Source: Fidelibacterota bacterium
GTDB lineage: Bacteria; Fidelibacterota; Marinisomatia; Marinisomatales; CAZVFT01
Reading direction: 5' to 3'
NCBI GenBank assembly: GCA_014381485.1
Contig: JACNLN010000141.1
Span: forward strand, 1 to 6,782
Length of the DNA: 6,782 nucleotides
How positions within the stretch are numbered: position 1 is the stretch's first letter; each line of letters begins with the position of its first letter. The translations under genes and the position numbers were made by a program. Positions 1-6,235 of the stretch are shown here, in pieces. The notes beneath the pieces are model-generated. The model was given only the letters and a program-made list of their open reading frames with translations. It was not told the DNA's origin and did not search any database.

Positions 1-753
1 CAATCCATTGATGCCCTACCGGAGGAAATGAATGGAATTAATTTCGAGCATGTCAATATGTACCTGGATTTTGATACTAATATTGGCATCCCCGTACTGC
101 TGAATCTAACGATTACTGCATCAAATGAAGCCGGTGATATTGATTCATCCTCTGTAACGAATTGGGATATTACCGACAGCACCCATGTTATTATGCCTAG
201 TGCCGAACGTTTGATCAATATCAAACCTGATAGCATCAAAGCGGGTGGGTATGCAACCATTTTTAGTTCAGGTACTACTGTAGATACTATAGCAACTGAT
301 CAATTCATTGGCGGTACTTTTACTGTTTCTGCTCCTTTGGAATTTGAAATAACTGATAGTGCGAAAATCGAATTCGATCCTGAAAAGGTAGAACTGGAAA
401 TCCAGGAAGAACTAAAAGCGGCAGTGCTTTATATGGATATTGATAATCAATTTGACTTTGGCAGTTCCCTTACAGTACTTACTGCAGATTCTATAACACA
501 ATTCGATGATGGATCTGCAGATACTTTATTTACCCTGAACATAGAACCAGATACTGTTAAAACAGATTCTATTGATTTAGATGATGAGAAACTCGATCTA
601 TTTAAGGGGGATTCACTATATATCAAAAGTGATGTTCAATTATTAGGAACTCAGGATGAGCCATCAAAATTTTTATCAACGGATTCTTTAAAAATTCTTT
701 TGTATGGGGCTTTTCGATATCTGGTTGATCCTACTGAACAAGGCGAAGAATAG
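1..753 (+). CDS. Acidic beta-rich exported-type protein of unknown family, 5'-truncated
   Basis: The reading frame is open from base 1, ahead of the first ATG at 28, so the window shows only the last 250 codons of a longer gene. It ends with TAG at 751-753. I do not recognise a named family. The visible part is rich in Asp, Glu, Ser and Thr, with alternating hydrophobic and polar residues typical of beta-sandwich proteins. 'DSI/DSL/DTV'-type strand starts recur (for example PDSIKAGG, DTVKTDSIDL, STDSLKIL). There are no cysteines and no hydrophobic membrane segment in this part. The low basic content and beta-rich pattern fit a periplasmic or surface protein; any signal peptide would lie left of the window. 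The outer-membrane barrel gene follows directly, with its Shine-Dalgarno overlapping this stop codon, so the two probably work together at the envelope. That partnership is inferred from position only. The ATG at 28 has GGAGG about 4 bases upstream, but the open frame before it argues that it is internal. Confidence 0.75.
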   Translation, partial: QSIDALPEEMNGINFEHVNMYLDFDTNIGIPVLLNLTITASNEAGDIDSSSVTNWDITDSTHVIMPSAERLINIKPDSIKAGGYATIFSSGTTVDTIATDQFIGGTFTVSAPLEFEITDSAKIEFDPEKVELEIQEELKAAVLYMDIDNQFDFGSSLTVLTADSITQFDDGSADTLFTLNIEPDTVKTDSIDLDDEKLDLFKGDSLYIKSDVQLLGTQDEPSKFLSTDSLKILLYGAFRYLVDPTEQGEE

Positions 754-756
754 GAG
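752..756 (+). promoter_or_regulatory. Shine-Dalgarno AGGAG overlapping the upstream stop codon
   Basis: AGGAG begins inside the TAG stop of the upstream gene and ends 8 bases before the ATG at 765. This spacing favours ATG 765 over the GTG at 756, which lies within the site itself. The overlap suggests that ribosomes ending on the first gene restart on the second. Confidence 0.6.
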
Positions 757-764
757 TGGTAACT

Positions 765-2150
765 ATGATAAGCATGATTCAAAAAATATTCATAATTGTT
801 GGAATACTCACGTCATTTTTAGTGGCACAGATTAGTCATGGTCCGCAAGAAATTTCCACAGCCGGCACCTTTGCGACACAATCTAGAGGTGATGACGTCT
901 TGGGTTGGAATCCCGCCAATCTTGGATTTGAGGACAATCCCCGCTGGTCTTTGGGGTTTGGATTGCTGCCGCTGGTACCTATCCCCAGCTTTGAGCTAAA
1001 TAACAGCTCTATTTCTCCTAATTGGATTAACGACTATCTATTAGGTGGTATATACCTCGATTCGGAAACAAAAGATGAAATGCTGGACGTATTTCATAAC
1101 AATAGATGGGATATTTACCCATCCATACAGGCCAAATTTCTGGGATTTTCATATCAAAATTTTGCCATATCCACTGGTCTAGAAATGAATACGTCTATCT
1201 CGCTATCCAAATCACTTTTTGAACTGGTTTTCACCGGTTTGCTATTTGATGAACCAATGAACCTGGATGAAATGAACATTGGAATGCAGACAGTACTGCC
1301 AATATCAATGGCATATGGGACTGAAATGGATATTCCTTTCCTTAGCGATTATACAGAGGAAACCTATGTCGGTGTGGGAACAAAGATATTGTTCGGATTG
1401 GTTTATTTTGAAACAGAAAAGTTCAATGCCTCTCTTGAGTCAAAAAAGGATCGGGTTTTGGGTGAAGGAGAAATTATTATGCGCTATAACCTCGGTGGGA
1501 CCTTCTTCCAAAAAGATAGTCTTCTCTCTTATACAAGTGTAGTCGATGAGAGGAAAAACATCAATGGCTTAGGTTTTGCATTTGATATTGGAGTGTCAGT
1601 AAAAATCCTTGATGAAATGACAGCAAACATTGCGTTCAATAATTTATTCGGATCCATTCGCTGGGGTCAAGCTACCTCATATCAACATAAACTGTCCTAC
1701 GATTTAGATCTTACATCTGAAGAATTTGAGGATATTGCCGATTACAATGAATCTCAAGAGGATTCATTACTTGAAACAATTATTACTACTGATACCAGCT
1801 ATGCTATTGATGGATTCACAACAAATTACCCAACGTATATGTTGGTTGGGTTTCAGTATGATTTGATGGATAAGCTGACTGTTTTTACAAATTATCAACA
1901 AGTTTTCAGCTCCAGTTTTTATACTTCAACAACACCTCGATTATCAATAGCCAGTGAATATAGACCCTGGAAATGGCTCCCCATCCGGTCTGGATTTTCC
2001 ATAGGTGGCCTTGAGAGGTTTCAATGGGGATTTGGTTTAGGTCTACAATTTACTCATTACGCCTTAGATATTGGTTTTTCTCAAAATGGCGGTATGTTCA
2101 ACTATGCTAAGGGATTATCCTTATCAATAGAGCAAAAATTGTTGTTTTAA
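765..2150 (+). CDS. Outer-membrane beta-barrel protein (DUF5723/PorV/FadL-like)
   Basis: The product is 461 residues from ATG 765. This start is preferred over GTG 756, which would add three residues, because of the well-spaced AGGAG. The N-terminus is a signal peptide: a Lys near residue 6, then a hydrophobic core (IFIIVGILTSFLVA) with likely cleavage after FLVA, before QISHG. The mature start, a 'GPQEISTAGTFATQSRGDDVLGWNPANLGF' type region, has the NPANLG motif seen near the N-terminus of DUF5723, TraF-like and PorV/FadL-like barrels. The rest alternates amphipathic strands with aromatic girdles and turns. The protein ends in a strand finishing ...EQKLLF, and a C-terminal Phe is the usual barrel-assembly signal. 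It is therefore expected in the outer membrane, as a transporter or assembly/anchoring barrel; the cargo is unknown. It sits 11 bases after an acidic beta-rich protein gene, probably in the same operon. The barrel assignment is firm, the family name less so. Confidence 0.8.
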   Translation: MISMIQKIFIIVGILTSFLVAQISHGPQEISTAGTFATQSRGDDVLGWNPANLGFEDNPRWSLGFGLLPLVPIPSFELNNSSISPNWINDYLLGGIYLDSETKDEMLDVFHNNRWDIYPSIQAKFLGFSYQNFAISTGLEMNTSISLSKSLFELVFTGLLFDEPMNLDEMNIGMQTVLPISMAYGTEMDIPFLSDYTEETYVGVGTKILFGLVYFETEKFNASLESKKDRVLGEGEIIMRYNLGGTFFQKDSLLSYTSVVDERKNINGLGFAFDIGVSVKILDEMTANIAFNNLFGSIRWGQATSYQHKLSYDLDLTSEEFEDIADYNESQEDSLLETIITTDTSYAIDGFTTNYPTYMLVGFQYDLMDKLTVFTNYQQVFSSSFYTSTTPRLSIASEYRPWKWLPIRSGFSIGGLERFQWGFGLGLQFTHYALDIGFSQNGGMFNYAKGLSLSIEQKLLF

Positions 2151-2549
2151 TTCTTTTGTTCTATCCTGACTAAATCTTTCTCCGTTTATTGTTTAATAAT
2201 ACAGTTTCTGCCTAACGTTATAAGAGTTCCTCGGAACGATTACACTTATTGAATAAATGTCAAACTTAAGCTTGTAGTAGTGGGGAAAATTTAAATAATG
2301 TTGTGGGTAGTATTATTTTTATATTCAAATTGCGTTTTCTTGTCCACCGATCAAGTGTAACAAACAGCGGAATTATTTAATGTGGTTGGAGATGCAATAG
2401 TAGTGATAACGTTGCTTTAATCGGCAACTGAACCGCTAACAAGGGATGGGATTTTCATTGTTATTACATCATCGGTAGAATAACAGTATCTACCAAAAAT
2501 GCCACATTACATACCGCTCAACCAAACTGTCATTTCTTTGATTCTTTTA
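2151..2549. other. Gene-poor gap between convergent operons
   Basis: This gap separates the 3' ends of the barrel gene (plus strand) and the molybdopterin subunit gene (minus strand). I see no supportable gene, tRNA or strong rho-independent terminator on either strand. It contains a short GTTCC-TC-GGAAC dyad near 2226-2237, a 6-bp hairpin at 2474-2494, and a stretch near 2360-2510 that reads as protein-like pieces broken by stops. Transcription from both sides must end somewhere here, but no classical stem plus T-tract marks the place. Confidence 0.5.
2474..2494. repeat. Short inverted repeat (GGTAGA / TCTACC)
   Basis: There is a perfect 6-bp inverted repeat, GGTAGA at 2474-2479 and TCTACC at 2489-2494, with a 9-base loop. 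On the plus strand it is followed by A residues. On the minus strand the T-run precedes rather than follows the stem, so it does not have the layout of an intrinsic terminator. It may be a weak 3'-end hairpin for either operon, or chance. Confidence 0.25.
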
Positions 2550-4838
2550 TCAATCCTTGGGTAAAGCGTTCAATATTTTTTCAGGAGTAATTGGTAATTC
2601 TCTTATTCGAACTCCACATGCATTAAAAATGGCATTTGCTAACGCTGGAGCAGGTCCGTTGATAGGAATCTCTGCCACAGCCTTTGCTCCAAAAGGTCCC
2701 TTCGGTTCATGAGTATGAACGAATTTCGTTACAATCTCCGGCATGTCTATAGCTGTGTATATGTGATAGTCATTGAAATTCAGATTCAGAGGGCTTCCTT
2801 TATTATCAAAGACTAAGAACTCAGACAAAGCATATCCCAGAGATTGCGGGATGGATCCTTCCACCTGTCCTTCTGCCATCTGGGGATTAATGACCTGACC
2901 AATATCCGTAACACTGACGATTTTGTTCACTGTTACGAAGCCCGTTTCTGTATCCACTGTCACGTCAGCAAAGGTAGCGTTATAGGGAGGAGGAGAATCA
3001 AAACTTGTATGGGAAGCAGTAGCCATGATCTGCATCTGTTCTTCGGTATATAAGGTCTTTGTACAGACCTCCTGATAGGAGATACGCTTACCATCTGCTG
3101 CTACCACATATTGATCCTCGATTTCTGCTTTATCCACTTTCAATAATTTTTTCCCCCGCTCGAGGATTTGTCGTTTTGCTTCCTCAGCTGCTTTTTTCAC
3201 AGCTCCCCCAGAAATAAACGTGGTACTGGAAGCATACGCTCCTGCATCAAAAGGGGTTAAATCTGTATCGGATGAATAGACAATGATTTTTTCCACCGGC
3301 ACATCCAGAACCTCTGCGGCAATCTGAGCCATGGCGGTATCTGATCCGGTCCCAATATCTGTTGCACCAAGATTGAGATTAAAACTGGCGTCCTCATTCA
3401 TTTTAATAAAAACAGAGCCCATATCGATCCCAGCAATGCCCGAACCCTGAGCTGCGATTGCGACACCTACCCCTCGACGAAAGATACCAGATTTCTTGCC
3501 TTTACGAAGATCATTCCAGCGAATGAGTTTTTCCCCTTCCTCCAAACATTGATGAAGTCCACAAGAACGGATGACCACAGGAAATCCTTCACGTCCTTCA
3601 CCCAGTATTTGAGCGATTGGAACATCGTCCCCTTCTCTTACATAATTTATATGCCTTAATTCAACGGGATCCAATCCTAATTCATTTGCGATTTCGTCTA
3701 CAAGAGACTCCAATGGAAAAAATCCCTGAGGAGCGCCGTAGCCACGATATGCTCCTGCAACAGGTAAATTTGTGTAAACCGCTGTGGCATTTACACGAAT
3801 GTTTGGAGATCTATAAAGTCCAAGTGATTTACTTGCCGTAACGGACATCACAGTCAAAGCGTGTGGTCCATAAGCACCGGAATTCTCGAGGATGTTCATT
3901 TCAATAGCATTGAAAGTAAAATCTTCATTCACACCAATTTTGAATTTAACAATTTGTGGATGCCGAGTCCGACTGGCATGAAATTCTTCTGCTCTTGTTA
4001 ACTCAAGACGGGAAGGACGATGTGTTCTTAATGTGACTGCAGCGCACACATCTTCAGTTAGAATTTCCTGCTTACCGCCAAAAGCTCCTCCAACCCTCGG
4101 TTTTATTACGCGGATTCGAGACATTGGAAAATCCAAAATCCTGCTAATGATTCTTCGGACATGAAATGGAACTTGGGTTGCCGTCCGAATAACAAGGCGA
4201 TTGTTCTCATCTATCCACGTCAGAGCAACATGGGGTTCAATATGACAATGCTGAACATAAGGAAGAGAATATTCTTTTTCAAAAATCTGTTTTGATTCAG
4301 CAAAGCCTTTCTTTACATCTCCAACTTCTGCATCGAAGTGACCGGCAATATTTCTATTAAAATCAGCAATTCCAGCTTTATCTTCACCTTTGTGGAGAAT
4401 GGACGGGTTGTCTACTGCTTCTCGAATGTCAAAAATGGAAGGGAGTTTTTCATATTTCACAACGATTTTCTCAAGAGCTACTTCAGCAATTTCAACCGAT
4501 TCAGCAGCAACAATTGCAACACGATCACCTACATACCGAACTTTGGAATCAAGGATTAAGGTATCGTAAGCTGAAGGCTCCGGATACCCCTGACCTGCTG
4601 TCGTGAAATATCGAGGGGTGATATCTTTATGCGTGATTACATCTACCACACCCTTCATCTTTAGAACTTCAGAAACATCGATATGGACAATTTTTGCATG
4701 TGCATAGGGACTGCGTAAAATCTTGATATGGAGAAGATCGTTTAAATGGACATCATCTGCAAAAACAGGTTGTCCGGTTACCAGAGAGTACCCGTCAACA
4801 CGCGGTGTCTTCTTCCCGATGTATTTCATCTCAGCCAT
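2550..4838 (-). CDS. Xanthine dehydrogenase-family molybdopterin-binding (large) subunit
   Basis: This 762-residue catalytic subunit is of normal length for the stand-alone molybdopterin subunit. It belongs to the family of Mo hydroxylases that hydroxylate N-heterocycles or aldehydes with water-derived oxygen. An alpha/beta hammerhead domain covers about residues 15-130, and two molybdopterin-binding regions fill the rest. Visible motifs are TQ at 221-222 (matching bovine Gln767), GGAFGGK at 250-256, AYRGYGAPQ at 363-371 (Arg365 matching bovine Arg880), GATDIGTGSDTAMAQIAAEV at 491-510, ASSTTFISGGAV at 536-547, and GPFGAKAVAE at 714-723, whose Glu723 matches the catalytic Glu1261. Gln257 stands where bovine xanthine oxidase has Glu802, so xanthine is not a safe substrate call. 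The AYxCSFR loop of CO dehydrogenase is absent. The gene starts 4 bp after the small subunit and lacks a clear Shine-Dalgarno, which suggests coupled translation. Its active site looks intact although its small subunit has no cluster ligands. The substrate cannot be read from the sequence, and no cofactor maturation gene lies in the window. Confidence 0.93.
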   Translation of the reverse strand: MAEMKYIGKKTPRVDGYSLVTGQPVFADDVHLNDLLHIKILRSPYAHAKIVHIDVSEVLKMKGVVDVITHKDITPRYFTTAGQGYPEPSAYDTLILDSKVRYVGDRVAIVAAESVEIAEVALEKIVVKYEKLPSIFDIREAVDNPSILHKGEDKAGIADFNRNIAGHFDAEVGDVKKGFAESKQIFEKEYSLPYVQHCHIEPHVALTWIDENNRLVIRTATQVPFHVRRIISRILDFPMSRIRVIKPRVGGAFGGKQEILTEDVCAAVTLRTHRPSRLELTRAEEFHASRTRHPQIVKFKIGVNEDFTFNAIEMNILENSGAYGPHALTVMSVTASKSLGLYRSPNIRVNATAVYTNLPVAGAYRGYGAPQGFFPLESLVDEIANELGLDPVELRHINYVREGDDVPIAQILGEGREGFPVVIRSCGLHQCLEEGEKLIRWNDLRKGKKSGIFRRGVGVAIAAQGSGIAGIDMGSVFIKMNEDASFNLNLGATDIGTGSDTAMAQIAAEVLDVPVEKIIVYSSDTDLTPFDAGAYASSTTFISGGAVKKAAEEAKRQILERGKKLLKVDKAEIEDQYVVAADGKRISYQEVCTKTLYTEEQMQIMATASHTSFDSPPPYNATFADVTVDTETGFVTVNKIVSVTDIGQVINPQMAEGQVEGSIPQSLGYALSEFLVFDNKGSPLNLNFNDYHIYTAIDMPEIVTKFVHTHEPKGPFGAKAVAEIPINGPAPALANAIFNACGVRIRELPITPEKILNALPKD

Positions 4839-4842
4839 TATT

Positions 4843-5343
4843 TTAGCAACTGTTCTTATTCGTGTTCTTCATTTCGACAAGCTCAATACACCGCGAGGCT
4901 AAATAGTCCATAACTGCCTGAACGGGTTTCACATAACCTGTTTCTCGATCCAGGTTCCCAGCTAGGGCATCGCGGATATCTTCTTCTGTCGGATAAGGGT
5001 TTTCCCGTAACAACGCAATAATTGACATGATCATCCCCGGTGCGGTATAACCGGATTGCATCGCTCCTGCGTCAAGAAAGGATTGTTGAAGAGGATGTAG
5101 CTTACCATCTTCAACTAAAGACTCAAGTGTCTCCACCTCTTTCCCAGCAACGCTGTGCATCAGAACAAGACTGGCATTGAATGCTCTACCGTTAATCAGT
5201 ACTGTGTCACAACCTGCTTCCCCTTTATCCGATCCAAATTTTACGCTGAATATGCCGCTTCCTCGCAGAAAGTCAAATAGCGACCTTCCCAGAGGAACAT
5301 CCACCGTTGTCGATTTCCCATTTAATGTAAAAGACACTGTCAT
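4843..5343 (-). CDS. Xanthine dehydrogenase-family small '2Fe-2S' subunit lacking all eight cluster cysteines
   Basis: This 166-residue protein matches the family's iron-sulfur subunit along its length: a ferredoxin-like domain (residues 1-75) and a four-helix domain (about 80-148). In normal members it carries electrons from molybdenum to FAD through two [2Fe-2S] clusters. The landmarks align without gaps: SVKFGSDKGEAGCDTVLING matches SVKxGCDxGxCGACTVLLDG, HPLQQSFLDAGAMQSGYTAPGM matches HPLQ..F...GAVQCGFCTPGM, and ALAGNLDRETGYVKP matches AL.GNLCRCTGYVKP. Every ligand position is changed: Ser38, Ala43, Asp46 and Ser58 for the plant-type cluster, and Ser97, Thr100, Asp132 and Glu134 for the second. 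The only cysteines left are Cys45 (beside a ligand column), Cys152 and Cys166. It should therefore bind no normal cluster. The start ATG overlaps the FAD gene's stop (ATGA), and the stop lies 4 bp before the large subunit. The tail after residue 150 (SRCIELVEMKN...) is unusual and appears to derive from a dispersed repeat. The fold is kept, so it probably still assembles with its neighbours. Confidence 0.9.
   Translation of the reverse strand: MTVSFTLNGKSTTVDVPLGRSLFDFLRGSGIFSVKFGSDKGEAGCDTVLINGRAFNASLVLMHSVAGKEVETLESLVEDGKLHPLQQSFLDAGAMQSGYTAPGMIMSIIALLRENPYPTEEDIRDALAGNLDRETGYVKPVQAVMDYLASRCIELVEMKNTNKNSC
4868..4900. repeat. Possible REP-like dispersed repeat fragment inside the small-subunit 3' end
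   Basis: The plus strand holds TTTCGACAAGCTCAATA (4872-4888) within a slightly longer block. From general knowledge, very similar 'TTCGACAAGCTCA' stretches occur as short dispersed, often palindromic repeats between genes in many bacterial genomes. Here it is read on the minus strand as the residues CIELVEM (152-158) of the small subunit, past the point where family members normally end. No second copy is visible in the window, so the repeat nature rests on recognition alone. Confidence 0.4.
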
Positions 5344-6101
5344 AACTTTTCTTTCATACGTTTGAGTGCTGTGTAGATCAAATGTCGTTTGTAATCCACT
5401 GATCCGTAATGGTCATTGAAAAAATTACCTGCTGCCTTCGTGGCAAAATTCTCCAGACGATTCTCTTCATATTTTTTTATGGGAAGTACAAAACGGGAAA
5501 AATCAATCGCTTTTCCCCCCACCGTAAATGTGAGCATATTCCCTTTTCGAACTCCCGCAGCAATCACTACTGCTGGAGCGGATGGAATCACAGAATATCT
5601 TTGAATTTCCACTGACTCAAGTCTCGCGGGATAATAAGAAATCTTTGTGATTATCCCTTTACCATTCCAATCTCTGATGGAAATTGTTTTCTCTTTGTCA
5701 GTAAAAATTGTGAGATCAGCATTAACTACGAGCAAAAAAACCATTACTTCAGAATTGATGCGTCTTTTTGCAATCTCGCCACCCATGGTGCGTTGGTTTC
5801 TAATATTCTTCGACGAACAAGACCACTTTGCAGCTTTTATTAATCTGCAGTCAGGATTGACAGAAACAGCTGTATCAATAAATTTTTGCAAATCAGCTCC
5901 TGCTCCGATCTCTACTCCTCCGTATGAAACTGTAATATCATTGCTTATGAGTTTGTTGATATCAATTAACGTATGGATCGAAGAGTCTCTATCCGCTACA
6001 AGATAAGTTCCCCCTGCAAAAAACTCTGCTCCATTTTCTATCAGAGTTACAGCATGATCTAAGCTCTCAGGGAATATTATTTCTTTGATAGATGGCCACA
6101 T
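5340..6101 (-). CDS. Xanthine dehydrogenase-family FAD-binding subunit
   Basis: This 253-residue protein is somewhat shorter than the usual 270-290. It is the FAD (CoxM/XdhB-type) subunit that normally passes electrons from the iron-sulfur subunit to NAD, quinone or another acceptor. It begins MWPSIKEIIFPESLDHAVTL, the usual start of the family, so the ATG at 6101 is kept although no good Shine-Dalgarno precedes it. The first FAD loop is AGGTYLV at 29-35, where AGGTDLL is usual. IGAGADL at 65-71 fits the family's IGA..TL stretch. The second FAD loop reads IRNQRTMGGEIA at 100-111, where TIGGNLA is usual, so the conserved Asn is Glu109. The C-terminal domain is clear, with a VEIQRYSVIPSA segment at 164-175 and GSVDYKRHL at 233-241. 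The extra [4Fe-4S] loop of 4-hydroxybenzoyl-CoA reductase is absent. It is the first gene of the operon and overlaps the small subunit by 4 bp. FAD binding is probable but not assured, given the two loop changes. Confidence 0.88.
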   Translation of the reverse strand: MWPSIKEIIFPESLDHAVTLIENGAEFFAGGTYLVADRDSSIHTLIDINKLISNDITVSYGGVEIGAGADLQKFIDTAVSVNPDCRLIKAAKWSCSSKNIRNQRTMGGEIAKRRINSEVMVFLLVVNADLTIFTDKEKTISIRDWNGKGIITKISYYPARLESVEIQRYSVIPSAPAVVIAAGVRKGNMLTFTVGGKAIDFSRFVLPIKKYEENRLENFATKAAGNFFNDHYGSVDYKRHLIYTALKRMKEKL

Positions 6102-6163
6102 TTTTTTAACGACTGTTACTGATTATTTTTTTCTTATTTTTTCATATTCAAAATTAAAAAATG

Positions 6164-6193
6164 ATTAAATGTCGAATATCGAACAAATAACAA
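6164..6193 (-). promoter_or_regulatory. Candidate sigma70-type promoter of the Mo-hydroxylase operon
   Basis: Read on the minus strand, TTGTTA (6193-6188) and TTTAAT (6169-6164) are separated by 18 bases and lie about 60 bases ahead of the FAD-subunit start, in a very AT-rich gap. The -10 box matches the TATAAT consensus at 5 of 6 positions and the -35 box matches TTGACA at 4 of 6. Two TCGA copies (TCGAATATCGA on the plus strand) lie in the spacer and could be an operator. In so AT-rich a stretch such matches arise easily, so this is tentative. Confidence 0.3.
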
Positions 6194-6214
6194 TTAATTA
6201 AAAAATTTCTAAAC

Positions 6215-6235
6215 GATATTCTTCTCAATATTATC
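6215..6235 (-). terminator. Weak imperfect hairpin at the end of the four-helix gene
   Basis: On the minus strand, GATAATATT and AAGAATATC can pair at seven of nine positions around a GAG loop, starting in the TGA stop codon. A run of six T lies about 10 bases further on. The stem is AU-rich and imperfect, so it would be a poor intrinsic terminator, and readthrough into the Mo-hydroxylase operon is possible. Confidence 0.2.

Noticed and set aside
1279..1542. Alternative plus-strand frame inside the barrel gene
   Set aside because: It overlaps a well-supported gene in another frame, lacks recognisable motifs and has no ribosome binding site. The same applies to the short plus-strand frames lying opposite the Mo-hydroxylase genes.
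2206..2420. Integron attC-like site (GCCTAACG near 2211 with possible partners further right)
   Set aside because: Only one convincing core-like end is present. The nearest candidate partner is about 200 bases away and the arms do not pair; no integrase or cassette structure is seen.
2550..4838. Carbon monoxide dehydrogenase large subunit (CoxL)
   Set aside because: The AYxCSFR active-site loop is missing; the equivalent segment reads AYRGYGAPQ, as in the xanthine/aldehyde group.
4942..5232. Cysteine losses explained by sequencing errors or a frameshifted pseudogene
   Set aside because: The frame is continuous and the flanking motif residues are preserved. Most replacements need two or three base changes per codon, and eight independent errors at exactly the ligand codons are not credible.
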